The position numbers and the translations under genes were made by a program. A DNA stretch of 46,155 nt, from positions 1 through 46,155 of the forward strand of contig CADAER010000006.1 of the NCBI GenBank assembly GCA_902787025.1. The letters are read 5' to 3'. The notes beneath the pieces were generated by a model that was not told the DNA's origin, made no database searches, and saw only the letters and a list, made by a program, of their open reading frames with translations. Shown here in pieces: positions 39,431 through 46,155 of the stretch (position 1 is its first letter; each line of letters begins with the position of its first letter). Origin of the DNA: Oscillospiraceae bacterium (GTDB lineage Bacteria; Bacillota; Clostridia; Oscillospirales; Acutalibacteraceae).

Positions 39431-41500
39431 ATGAAAACAGGAAGACGCATTTTGTCGCTTTTACTTTCACTGATGCTTGTGCTTTGCGCGGTGAGCGTCG
39501 GGGGGATAAGCGCGGCGGCGGCAGAGGAATATAATCTCTGGGTCGGCGGCGTGCGTGTAACAGACGACAATAAGGATGATGTGCTCGGTGACGGCACAGT
39601 AAGCTATGATCCTGTTTCCGGCACGCTGACTCTCGTTAACGCGACGATTCCCGGTGAATATAATGATTTCAAAATCTATTCAGGTGTCTCGAATCTTACC
39701 ATTGTGCCTATAGGAAATAATGTGATTGCCGACGGAAGCGTTTATGGTATTTTTACTTATGATGATGGGAACCTGAAAATTACGGGCAACGGAACTCTTG
39801 ATGTTTCCGCTGACATCCGTTCAATTCATTCAGACGGAACTTTGACTATTGAAAACGCCTCTGTTGTCGCAAAGTCAAACGGTGCTTATTCAATTAATTC
39901 AGATGGAAATATGACTATTGAAAACGCCTCTGTTGACGCAAAATCCAACGGTTATTATTCAATTAACAGTGACTCTGTCTTGACCATCACAAACAGTTAT
40001 GTTTCCGCGGAAAGCAATAATTGCCCCATATATGGCAATTCGCTGGTTCTGGGTGAGGGACTCGGTATTACAGAACCGATCGGCGGACAGAATAACGGAA
40101 AAAAAATAACACTGAACGGTCAAAATGTTCAAAAAGCAGTTATTCAGCCGGCATATTCTGTTAAGCTTTCCGCAAATCCGTCCGGCGGCGGAACCGTTTC
40201 GGGCAGCGGATTATATGCTAAAGACGGCTCGACGGCTACAGTCACCGCAACGCCCAATGAGCATTACAATTTTGTCAACTGGACCGAGAACGGCGATGAA
40301 GTCAGCACGGACGCCGAATACACATTTACCGTCTCGGGTGACCGTGAGCTTGTCGCAAATTTTGAAATACAGAAATATACTGTTCAATTCGTAAACGATG
40401 ACGGCACAGAGCTTCAGAGCAGACAGGTTATCTACGGCGGAACTCCTGCATATACAGGTGAAATGCCGACAAAAGAAGCAACGGCGCAATATACATATTC
40501 GTTCCTCGCGTGGACACCCGCAATCGTTCCGGTAACGGATGACGCAACCTACACGGCGACCTACACACAAGCGCCGAGAGAATATGAAATCAAATTCGTA
40601 AACGAAGACGGCACAGAACTTCAGAGCGGTCCGGTTGCCTACGGCGAAATTCCTGCATATACAGGTGAAGAGCCGACAAAAGAAGCAACGGCGCAATATA
40701 CATATTCGTTCCTCGCGTGGACACCCGAAATCAGCGAAGTTACAGGTGACGCGACCTACACGGCGACTTATACCTCAACTCCCGTTGATTACACACTTAA
40801 ATTCTGTGTTGACGGCGAGGTTTACAAGGAATCAACGGTTCCCTTCGGCACCGCAATCACCGGACCCGATGACCCCGTAAAGGATTATTACACATTTTCC
40901 GGATGGGACAAGGAAATCCCCGCGACAATGCCGGCGGAGGATGTAACAATCAACGGCTCTTTCACTCCGGTTGAATACACAGCGACATTCGTTGACGAAA
41001 ACGGCAAAACGGTGGAAGCGGTCAAATTCACGGTTGAAACCGACAGCATCAAAGAGCCTGCCGTTCCCGAAAAAGCGGGATACACGGGCGAGTGGGAGAA
41101 ATACACACTCGGCACAAGCGATATTACAATCAAGCCTGTTTACGAGAACATAACCTCAATCCGGATTGACGACTTTGAGGAGAATACCGAAATCGGCTAC
41201 AAGGAGAATATGATTTTCAGGGCGAGCGCCGCGGATATGCCCGAGGGCGCGGAGATTCACTGGTTTGTAAACGGTGAGGATGTCGGCACGGGCGAAGGTC
41301 TCGGCGTTGAAGAGCCGACCGAGGATTATACCGTTCAGGCGAAGGTCCTCGACAAGGACGGCAGTGTGCTTGCCGAAAGCGGCACGATGAATGTGAAGGT
41401 CAGAAACGGTTTCTTTGACCGCCTGCTCGCGTTCTTCTCGTCGCTCTTTGACAAGATTTTCGGAGGCGCTCTTTCCGACCTCTTCGGCAGTATCTGCTGA
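39431..41500 (+). CDS. Secreted InlB-like repeat surface protein
   Basis: The protein has 689 residues. A signal peptide (1-31, ending SAAAA) is followed by a region (35-235) with three ~20-residue strand repeats (SDGTLTIENASVVAKSN and variants) suggesting a short beta-helix or carbohydrate-binding fold. An InlB B-type repeat (243-312; ANPSGGGTVSG, FVNWTENG) comes next. Two near-identical 69-residue MucBP-like units start near 316 and 385 (FVNDDGTELQS, PTKEATAQYTYSFLAWTP), then a FSGWDKEIPATMPAEDVTINGSF repeat and Ig-like parts. There is no LPXTG; the chain ends in a hydrophobic/amphipathic tail (NGFFDRLLAFFSSLFDKIFGG) after a basic residue, perhaps a membrane-association signal. It is probably an adhesin or glycan-binding surface protein. 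GGAGG precedes the ATG, and a strong terminator follows. Confidence 0.85.
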   Translation: MKTGRRILSLLLSLMLVLCAVSVGGISAAAAEEYNLWVGGVRVTDDNKDDVLGDGTVSYDPVSGTLTLVNATIPGEYNDFKIYSGVSNLTIVPIGNNVIADGSVYGIFTYDDGNLKITGNGTLDVSADIRSIHSDGTLTIENASVVAKSNGAYSINSDGNMTIENASVDAKSNGYYSINSDSVLTITNSYVSAESNNCPIYGNSLVLGEGLGITEPIGGQNNGKKITLNGQNVQKAVIQPAYSVKLSANPSGGGTVSGSGLYAKDGSTATVTATPNEHYNFVNWTENGDEVSTDAEYTFTVSGDRELVANFEIQKYTVQFVNDDGTELQSRQVIYGGTPAYTGEMPTKEATAQYTYSFLAWTPAIVPVTDDATYTATYTQAPREYEIKFVNEDGTELQSGPVAYGEIPAYTGEEPTKEATAQYTYSFLAWTPEISEVTGDATYTATYTSTPVDYTLKFCVDGEVYKESTVPFGTAITGPDDPVKDYYTFSGWDKEIPATMPAEDVTINGSFTPVEYTATFVDENGKTVEAVKFTVETDSIKEPAVPEKAGYTGEWEKYTLGTSDITIKPVYENITSIRIDDFEENTEIGYKENMIFRASAADMPEGAEIHWFVNGEDVGTGEGLGVEEPTEDYTVQAKVLDKDGSVLAESGTMNVKVRNGFFDRLLAFFSSLFDKIFGGALSDLFGSIC

Positions 41501-41518
41501 GGGAAACTGAAAAACAGG

Positions 41519-41551
41519 AAAACGGCGGGGTGACAGCACCCCGCCGTTTTT
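41519..41551 (+). terminator. Terminator of the repeat surface protein gene
   Basis: CGGCGGGGTG and CACCCCGCCG form a perfect 10-bp stem with an ACAG loop, followed by TTTTT. Confidence 0.9.
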
Positions 41552-41564
41552 GTTGAGGTTGTAT

Positions 41565-41603
41565 GCGTGATAGATCACGCGCGATATATTTTGCGGGCAA
41601 AAT
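41565..41603. repeat. Two-hairpin array with CGATAT spacer
   Basis: GCGTGAT-AG-ATCACGC (41565-41580), spacer GCGATAT, then ATTTTGC-GG-GCAAAAT (41588-41603). CGATAT is the reverse complement of the ATATCG spacer of the array at 10820-10919, and ATTTTGC/GCAAAAT resembles one of its stems. This looks like a shorter, inverted member of the same family. Confidence 0.6.
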
Positions 41604-41614
41604 GTTAAGGTTGC

Positions 41615-42090
41615 GGGCGGATGATATCCGCCCCTACGGTTTGGTGTGGGGGTGAGTTTTGCGGACTCCCTCCGTCACGGCTTCGCCGTGCCACCTCCCT
41701 CGATGAGGGAGGCTATACACCTCATCCGCCTTGCCTTTGGCAAGCCACCTTTTTTCTCCGAAAACGGGCACCCTTTTGTCGCTTGCGCGACATTTCCCCT
41801 GTCAGGGGAATAACCTCAAGGGGAAGGCTTTTGCCCTCTCAGTCTCGCTTACGCTCGACAGCTCTCCCGGAGGGCGAGCCAAGTAAACACACTTTCGGCG
41901 ACATTTCCCCTGACAGGGGAATAACCTCGAGGGGAAGGCTTTTACCCTCTCAGTCTCGCTTACGCTCGACAGCTCTCCCACAGGGCGAGCCGGGACACAA
42001 GGACGGATTGCGGCGGGGTTGCGGGCGGATGATATCCGCCCCTACGGTTTGGTGTGGGGGTGAGATTTGCGGACTCCCTCCGTCACGGCT
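41615..42090. repeat. Mosaic hairpin repeat block C/D (165-bp unit copy 2 and tandem parts)
   Basis: GGGCGGAT-GAT-ATCCGCCC (41615-41633) is followed by the 165-bp unit (41651-41815). A ~94-base segment (41787-41880) is then repeated at 41898-41991. From 42023 the GGGCGGAT hairpin and the start of the 165-bp unit appear again and break off inside CACGGC near 42090. The gap between the surface protein and GH43 genes (about 700 bases) otherwise holds two terminators and a 12-bp AATGAAATAATC tandem near 42116. Confidence 0.75.
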
Positions 42091-42140
42091 GTATTGTTCT
42101 ATATTTATTTTTTAATGAAATAATCAATGAAATAATCAAT

Positions 42141-42172
42141 GAAAACCCCCGCTCGGTTGAGCGGGGGTTGGT
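42141..42172 (-). terminator. Terminator of the FemX-dut-hydrolase-GH43 operon
   Basis: AACCCCCGCTC (42144-42154) pairs perfectly with GAGCGGGGGTT (42159-42169), with TTTTC following on the minus strand. Confidence 0.85.
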
Positions 42173-42200
42173 GCTTTTATGCTGAAAATATTTTTGAAAA

Positions 42201-43049
42201 TTACGCTAATGATATTGTGCTGCCGGTGTCCTTAACTTTTATGAAAACGGGGTGTTCGGAGCCGGATGTGTTCGGTCGGTGGAAGGTGAGATAAAGCCCG
42301 TCCTCCGCTTCGAAAAGCATACCGTGCCCGCCGTCGTCGTTTGTGAGGGGGTCAAGGTGGGTGAAGGCGTTTTTAATCGAGCCGCCTTCAAATTCAACAA
42401 GACATTCGGCGTAGTTTCCGTCGGGGAAGGTGCTCCAGAGCATAAGCAGTTTGCCGCTTTTCGTTCTGAACATAAACGGACCGTCGGTCACGAAATGGTC
42501 GCCGCCGGACGATTTTTTTACATAGTGAGGCTCCGAGGCGGCAAAAAGGGTTACGGGCTCGCCGAGCGTCTTTTTAAGGTCGTCGCTCAGCCTCATATAG
42601 CAAATCGTGCCGTCAATAATCTGCGTGTGCTCGTGGCAGAAGACGATATAAGGCTCGCCGTTTTCGACATAGAAGGTGCCGTCGATGCACTCCCAGCCTT
42701 CGGGAACAGCCGCGCCCTCGCTGTGAGGTTCGAACGGACCCATCGGCGAATCGGAGCGCAGGATGTATGTGCCGCGCAGACCGTCGGGTTTCAGAAACGT
42801 TGCGAACATATAGTAGGCGCCGTTGTAAAAATGCACCTCGGGAGCCCAGTTTGAGCCCTTGTTGAGCCCGAACTGCGACGAGTCGAAAACCTCGTGCGGT
42901 TCGCTCCACTCGTCGAGGTCGGCGCTGATATAAACATCGAAGCCCGATGTTTTTATGCCGAAATCCTTCGCTCTCGTGCCATACATATAATAAACGCCGT
43001 CTTCATAGAGCACGAACGGGTCGCGGATGTTGATGTCGCTGCATTTCAT
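42201..43049 (-). CDS. GH43 family glycosidase (arabinofuranosidase/xylosidase type)
   Basis: The protein has 282 residues forming a single five-bladed propeller. INIRDPFVLYEDGVYYMYGT holds the catalytic-base Asp, WAPEVHFYNGAYYMF is typical, and CIDGTFYVENGEPYIVFCHE holds the pKa-modulating Asp. The third position, where a Glu acid usually stands, reads FVTDGPFMFRTKSGKLLMLWS, so the obvious candidate is Asp or the Glu lies elsewhere. There is no signal peptide, so it acts on imported arabino- or xylo-oligosaccharides. It lies 26 bases after the hydrolase gene; the ribosome site (AAAGGCTGG) is weak. No sugar-import genes accompany it. Confidence 0.85.
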   Translation of the reverse strand: MKCSDINIRDPFVLYEDGVYYMYGTRAKDFGIKTSGFDVYISADLDEWSEPHEVFDSSQFGLNKGSNWAPEVHFYNGAYYMFATFLKPDGLRGTYILRSDSPMGPFEPHSEGAAVPEGWECIDGTFYVENGEPYIVFCHEHTQIIDGTICYMRLSDDLKKTLGEPVTLFAASEPHYVKKSSGGDHFVTDGPFMFRTKSGKLLMLWSTFPDGNYAECLVEFEGGSIKNAFTHLDPLTNDDGGHGMLFEAEDGLYLTFHRPNTSGSEHPVFIKVKDTGSTISLA

Positions 43050-43075
43050 ATTACAACCAGCCTTTTTAAAAGTTT

Positions 43076-43990
43076 TTAAGCGTTTTCGATAAAGTCAACG
43101 CTTATCTGCACGAGCTCGTCGGCTCTGTCTTCGATGCACTGGTGGCCGCCGCCCTCGACAATATGTTTTTCCGCCTTCGGGAAGGCGTCGTAAAACTGCT
43201 GTCTCATATTGTCGTTTATGATTATGTCGCCGTCCGCGTTGACAAGCATGACGGGGCAGGAAATTTTATCCGTGTTTTCAAGGTCGGTTTCGCGCACGTT
43301 TACAAGCATATTGCACATTCCCGCGCCGATTCCCTCGTATAAAAACGGATCCGTTACGCCGTGGGTGTCGTATTCCATTGAGAATTTAAGATTCCTCGTC
43401 GCCGCGTAAACGATTATTCTGACGAGGGGCGTGATTTTCGTTCCGTATCTGAAAAACGCGTTCATTATCCACTGCATCGGTTTGCTTGTGACAATGCCCT
43501 CGAAGCCTTCGGGGCAGGTGCTCTGCGGAGCGGGGCAGAACAGGAGGAGGTCCTTTACGGGGAATTCCTCGGCGATGTTAGTCGCGACGCCGCCGCCCAT
43601 TGAATGACCCGCTAAAATCCATTCGCCGTCGGGGTCGATGCTCTTCATAAGTCCGATTATCAGTTTTTCGCGCTCGATGACATTTATTCCGTCGTATTCT
43701 CTTGTGCTGTATCCGAAATTCGGAAGGTCGGCGAGCACGCAGTCGTAGCCTCTTGCGGAAAGGCCCGCCGCCATATTGCGCCAGGCGTAGGTCGAGCACA
43801 TAAAGCCGTGAAGCATCATTATTCTGCCTTTAAAATCGCCCTCGTGCTCGATTATTCTGTAATGGATTTCATAGTCGCCCTGCGTGTAGAACAGGCTGTC
43901 GTCATAGGGTGTGTCGACCGCGCAGGCGGCGACGCTGACAACGCCGCACAACAGAGCGAAAACAAGAATTACGCTTAAAAATCTTTTCAT
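43076..43990 (-). CDS. Exported alpha/beta hydrolase
   Basis: The protein has 304 residues. The signal peptide ends near SVAAC-AVD; VAAC could be a lipobox, giving a lipoprotein. The fold is a classic alpha/beta hydrolase: MMLHGFMCSTYAW oxyanion loop, GHSMGGG with Ser130, VNADGDIIIND with the acid residue and GGGHQCIED with the catalytic His. Likely an esterase or lipase at the cell surface, the fourth such enzyme in the window. I chose the ATG at 43990 because TAGGAGA stands eight bases upstream; earlier in-frame starts overlap dut. It is ten bases after dut. Confidence 0.85.
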   Translation of the reverse strand: MKRFLSVILVFALLCGVVSVAACAVDTPYDDSLFYTQGDYEIHYRIIEHEGDFKGRIMMLHGFMCSTYAWRNMAAGLSARGYDCVLADLPNFGYSTREYDGINVIEREKLIIGLMKSIDPDGEWILAGHSMGGGVATNIAEEFPVKDLLLFCPAPQSTCPEGFEGIVTSKPMQWIMNAFFRYGTKITPLVRIIVYAATRNLKFSMEYDTHGVTDPFLYEGIGAGMCNMLVNVRETDLENTDKISCPVMLVNADGDIIINDNMRQQFYDAFPKAEKHIVEGGGHQCIEDRADELVQISVDFIENA

Positions 43991-44000
43991 AATCATTCTC

Positions 44001-44441
44001 CTATTTTGTGCCGGTCGAGCCGAATCCGCCCTCGCCTCTCGCGGTGTCGTCAAGATTTTCGACCTCGACGGGGTCAAGCGGGCAGACGGGCATAATGACA
44101 AGCTGGGCTATGCGTTCGCCCGGCTCAATGGTGTAAGGCTCGCTTATCTGGTTTATCACGCCGACCTTTATTTCGCCGCGGTAGTCGCTGTCGATTACGC
44201 CGACGGAATTGAGAAGGCCTATGCCGTGCTTTATGGCAAGACCGCTTCTCGCGAAAACGAAGGCGCCCATTTCATCCGAGGGCAGAGCTATCGCGATTCC
44301 CGTGGGAACAACCGCGGTTTCGCCGCCTTTAAGCGTGAGAGGGGAATCAATGCACGCGCAAAGGTCCATACCCGCGCTGCCTTTTGTCGCGCGGAAGGGT
44401 ATTTTCGCGTTTTCGTTTACTTTTTTTATTTTAAGTTCCAT
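44001..44441 (-). CDS. dut: Deoxyuridine 5'-triphosphate nucleotidohydrolase (dUTPase)
   Basis: The protein has 146 residues, the normal trimeric dUTPase length, with all five motifs: SAGMDLCA, ARSGLAIKHGI, NSVGVIDSDYRGEI, GERIAQLVI and the C-terminal RGEGGFGSTG that closes over the nucleotide. It converts dUTP to dUMP and pyrophosphate, keeping uracil out of DNA. It sits in one transcript with femX (nine bases upstream) and the exported hydrolase. AGGTG precedes the ATG. Confidence 0.96.
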   Translation of the reverse strand: MELKIKKVNENAKIPFRATKGSAGMDLCACIDSPLTLKGGETAVVPTGIAIALPSDEMGAFVFARSGLAIKHGIGLLNSVGVIDSDYRGEIKVGVINQISEPYTIEPGERIAQLVIMPVCPLDPVEVENLDDTARGEGGFGSTGTK

Positions 44442-44450
44442 ATTTTCACC

Positions 44451-45476
44451 TTATTTTCTCAGGAGTTTCGCGACCTTCTGAGCCGCCTCGACCATCTTTT
44501 TGCCTTTCGCGTCCGTGGTCAAATCCGCCTCGCCCATAAACTCGAGCATATCGCCCGAAAAGCCTTTTTTGAAGCGGTAGAGTCCGTTGTTCTCGTCAAC
44601 AATTCCCGATACTCCGCGGAAATCGTAGATATCGCAGCCCAGCGAAATCGCCCACTGAATGTTCGTCCACTGCAGAAGATAGTTCGGCATAACGTTTCGG
44701 TGCGAGTTGAGGGACGCGCCGTAGAAATACCAGACCTTGTTGCCCCAGTGAACGCAGAGCGTGCCCGCTATCGGCTGACCTTCGTAGTATGCCATATTCA
44801 GACGGCAGTCCTCACCGAAGGTGTCGATGATTTTCGCGAAATATTCCGCGGTGCGTATGGCGAAACCGTCGCGCTCGCCCGTTTCCTCCATAATGCGGTA
44901 GAAGTCCTCCGCCGCCTCGCTGCCGCAGCGTCTGATTTCAACATTGTGTTTGAGAGCGACGCGCACATTGTAGCGGTGCTTTGAGGCGAAAGCCGCGAAG
45001 ACCTCGTCCTCCGTCTTTCCGCTTATGTCAAGGCGGTAAACGAAACGGCACTGGTAGCCCTCGAAGTTCATAAACCTCGGCTGCTGGACAAAGCCCGCCT
45101 CTTTGATTATCCGCGCGTATTCCTCATCGGAGGCAAGGGCGTCGGTGTCGATTTTAAGCATATAGGCGTTTAGTTTTCTGCCCTCCGCTTTCGCCGCTTC
45201 GACAAGGGCGTTGAAGGTTTCCGCGTCGTGCAGATCGCACACGGGACCTCTCGGAGCGTAGAGCATATGATAGGGCAGTTTTGAAATGCGGCGCGCCAGC
45301 ACGGCGAGAGCCCCTTTTATCTCACCCGATTCGTCGCGGGCGAGGACGCCGAACCACTGCCAGTCATCCTTGACCTTTCCCCAGACGGAGGTTTGCAGAA
45401 AATGCCCTTTCGGATGAGAGGCGACAAAGGAGTCGAGCTCCTGCGCGTTGTCACGGTAAACAATTTCGGTTTTCAT
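44451..45476 (-). CDS. FemXAB-type peptidoglycan bridge aminoacyltransferase
   Basis: The protein has 341 residues. The two GNAT-like halves are seen: GHFLQTSVWGKVK and PYHMLYAPRGPVCD in the first, AFASKHRYNVRVALKHNVEIR and PNYLLQWTNIQWAISLGCDIYDFRG in the second, and GLYRFKKGFSGD near the end. These are standard FemX/FmhB motifs. It transfers an amino acid from aminoacyl-tRNA to lipid II for the peptide cross-bridge, on the inner membrane face. The coiled-coil insertion of some Fem proteins is absent. AGGTG precedes the ATG. It is the first gene of the minus-strand operon with its own promoter. Confidence 0.92.
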   Translation of the reverse strand: MKTEIVYRDNAQELDSFVASHPKGHFLQTSVWGKVKDDWQWFGVLARDESGEIKGALAVLARRISKLPYHMLYAPRGPVCDLHDAETFNALVEAAKAEGRKLNAYMLKIDTDALASDEEYARIIKEAGFVQQPRFMNFEGYQCRFVYRLDISGKTEDEVFAAFASKHRYNVRVALKHNVEIRRCGSEAAEDFYRIMEETGERDGFAIRTAEYFAKIIDTFGEDCRLNMAYYEGQPIAGTLCVHWGNKVWYFYGASLNSHRNVMPNYLLQWTNIQWAISLGCDIYDFRGVSGIVDENNGLYRFKKGFSGDMLEFMGEADLTTDAKGKKMVEAAQKVAKLLRK

Positions 45477-45549
45477 CTTTTCACCTGCGTAAAACGCATC
45501 CTTTCACGGCGGACGAAACAGCCCGCCGAAAATCAACATAACCTTATAT

Positions 45550-45578
45550 ATTATATACTTATTACATTCCTTTTTCAA
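45550..45578 (-). promoter_or_regulatory. Promoter of the femX operon
   Basis: On the minus strand TTGAAA, a 17-base spacer and a perfect TATAAT are seen. The ~65-base leader holds a CGGCGG/CCGCCG hairpin before the ribosome site. Confidence 0.8.
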
Positions 45579-45718
45579 GTGGCGCGGATATCCGGAGAGG
45601 CGACGGTTTTCTGTTGCTATTGCCTGCCGCGGTTCCGGCGGGGGATGAGGCGGATTTGATGCCCGCGGCACAGTATATATTATAATGTATATATAACAAT
45701 ACACAAGATGTTGGATAA

Positions 45719-46155
45719 ACCGCGGAAAAGAAACACCCGGAGGCAGCTTACAGGCTTGCGGAATGCCTCTGGAATGGAATAGGCGTAAGGAAAAACATTG
45801 GCCGGGCGGTGGAGGAATACCGCAATGCGGCGAAGTACGGGTGTGACGCGGCGAAGGACATGGTCGGGAAATTTGATTTTGCCGAGTACAAAGGATATGA
45901 CGACGGAGGGGGCAAGGCGACGTTCGCGGCGGTCCAAAAGGCGATTGGCGATGCCAAGAAGTTCGAACAATATCTTTGCGCCAAGTACAATGCCCGAGGC
46001 GCTATGTTGTTCTGGTCGGACGATGCATTGCCAGAATGGGGAACTCCGAAGGGGACGTCGATTATAATTGGTTCTTTCAAGTCTGAGAAAGACGTTCCCC
46101 GGGAAATGCTGAAAGAAATAGAGCATTTGATTGATAGACGTCTTTCCTATACTGG
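45719..46155 (+). pseudogene. 5'-truncated Sel1-repeat protein, running off the window
   Basis: After a TAA at 45716 the plus strand is open to the window end. It reads TAEKKHPEAAYRLAECLWNG, IGVRKNIGRAVEEYRNAAKYG and CDAAKDMVGKFDFAEYKGYD, which is one clear Sel1 (tetratricopeptide-like) repeat starting mid-unit, followed by a basic/aromatic region (AMLFWSDDALPEWG, REMLKEIEHLIDRRL). No ATG with a ribosome site precedes it; in-frame GTG (45809) and ATG (45860) lack one. The upstream half of the gene therefore seems lost at a break near 45715, next to AT-rich sequence. A sequencing or assembly join would look the same. Confidence 0.5.

Noticed and set aside
41621-42115. 164-codon open frame
   Set aside because: It lies wholly in repeat block C/D and repeats its own peptide segments.
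45680-46126. Minus-strand frames at the right edge
   Set aside because: The plus strand reads as a Sel1 repeat; the minus peptides match nothing.

Overview
The window looks like a chromosomal segment of an uncultured gut Clostridia bacterium (Oscillospiraceae/Ruminococcaceae-like). The reasons are strong GGAGG ribosome binding sites, many sigma-A type promoters with exact 17-base spacers, a T-box leader, DUF951 next to prfA, XRE regulators, BspA-type leucine-rich repeat proteins, InlB-like repeat surface proteins, and hairpin-rich intergenic repeats. The species cannot be named from the sequence. No rRNA, tRNA, CRISPR array, phage or transposase gene is visible. Both edges carry 5'-truncated gene remnants.

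Layout. 1-780: C-terminal remnant of a tocopherol-cyclase-like gene and an odd purine-rich stretch. 782-3,699 (-): two paralogous secreted LCAT/lipase-like hydrolases. 3,900-5,106 (+): a small CxxC protein and an XRE regulator fused to a RelA/SpoT-type HD hydrolase domain. 5,253-8,373 (-): a response regulator/histidine kinase pair. 8,624-19,220 (-): a long gene train with a small protein, a lipoprotein, a beta-propeller glycosidase, a GH63-like glycosidase, a von Willebrand A protein, two LRR proteins and a MoxR ATPase. 19,637-20,883 (+): a membrane-anchored glycerophosphodiesterase and a small secreted peptide. 21,337-23,674 (-): a tiny hydrophobic protein behind a palindromic operator, an ADP-ribosylglycohydrolase and a zinc lipase of the Geobacillus/Staphylococcus type.

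23,880-34,826 (+) is one long co-directional block. It begins with housekeeping genes: DUF951, prfA, a Sua5-CoaE fusion, a lytic transglycosylase, an M18 aminopeptidase and a TRIC channel. It continues with a GH31 enzyme that aligns with sulfoquinovosidase, a 229-aa transaldolase and a GPH-type transporter. The transporter has its own promoter and operator and visibly AT-richer codons. An unknown membrane protein closes the block. The carbohydrate part resembles a partial sulfoglycolytic transaldolase locus, but the sulfonate-binding arginine is replaced by glutamine and the isomerase and sulfolactaldehyde enzymes are not here.

34,894-37,726 (-) holds the most striking unit: a T-box riboswitch in front of a single gene that fuses an XRE-cupin regulator to an acyl-CoA synthetase. 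I infer an amino-acid-starvation-controlled acid salvage enzyme. MgtC follows (-). A secreted InlB-like repeat protein (39,431-41,500) sits between near-identical 165-bp direct repeats. The right part (-) carries GH43, a secreted alpha/beta hydrolase, dut and FemX. The window ends in a 5'-truncated Sel1-repeat gene.

A recurring theme is non-coding sequence made of short perfect hairpins, most with three-base loops, at about 8.5, 10.8, 12.7, 21.0, 38.7-39.2 and 41.6-42.1 kb.
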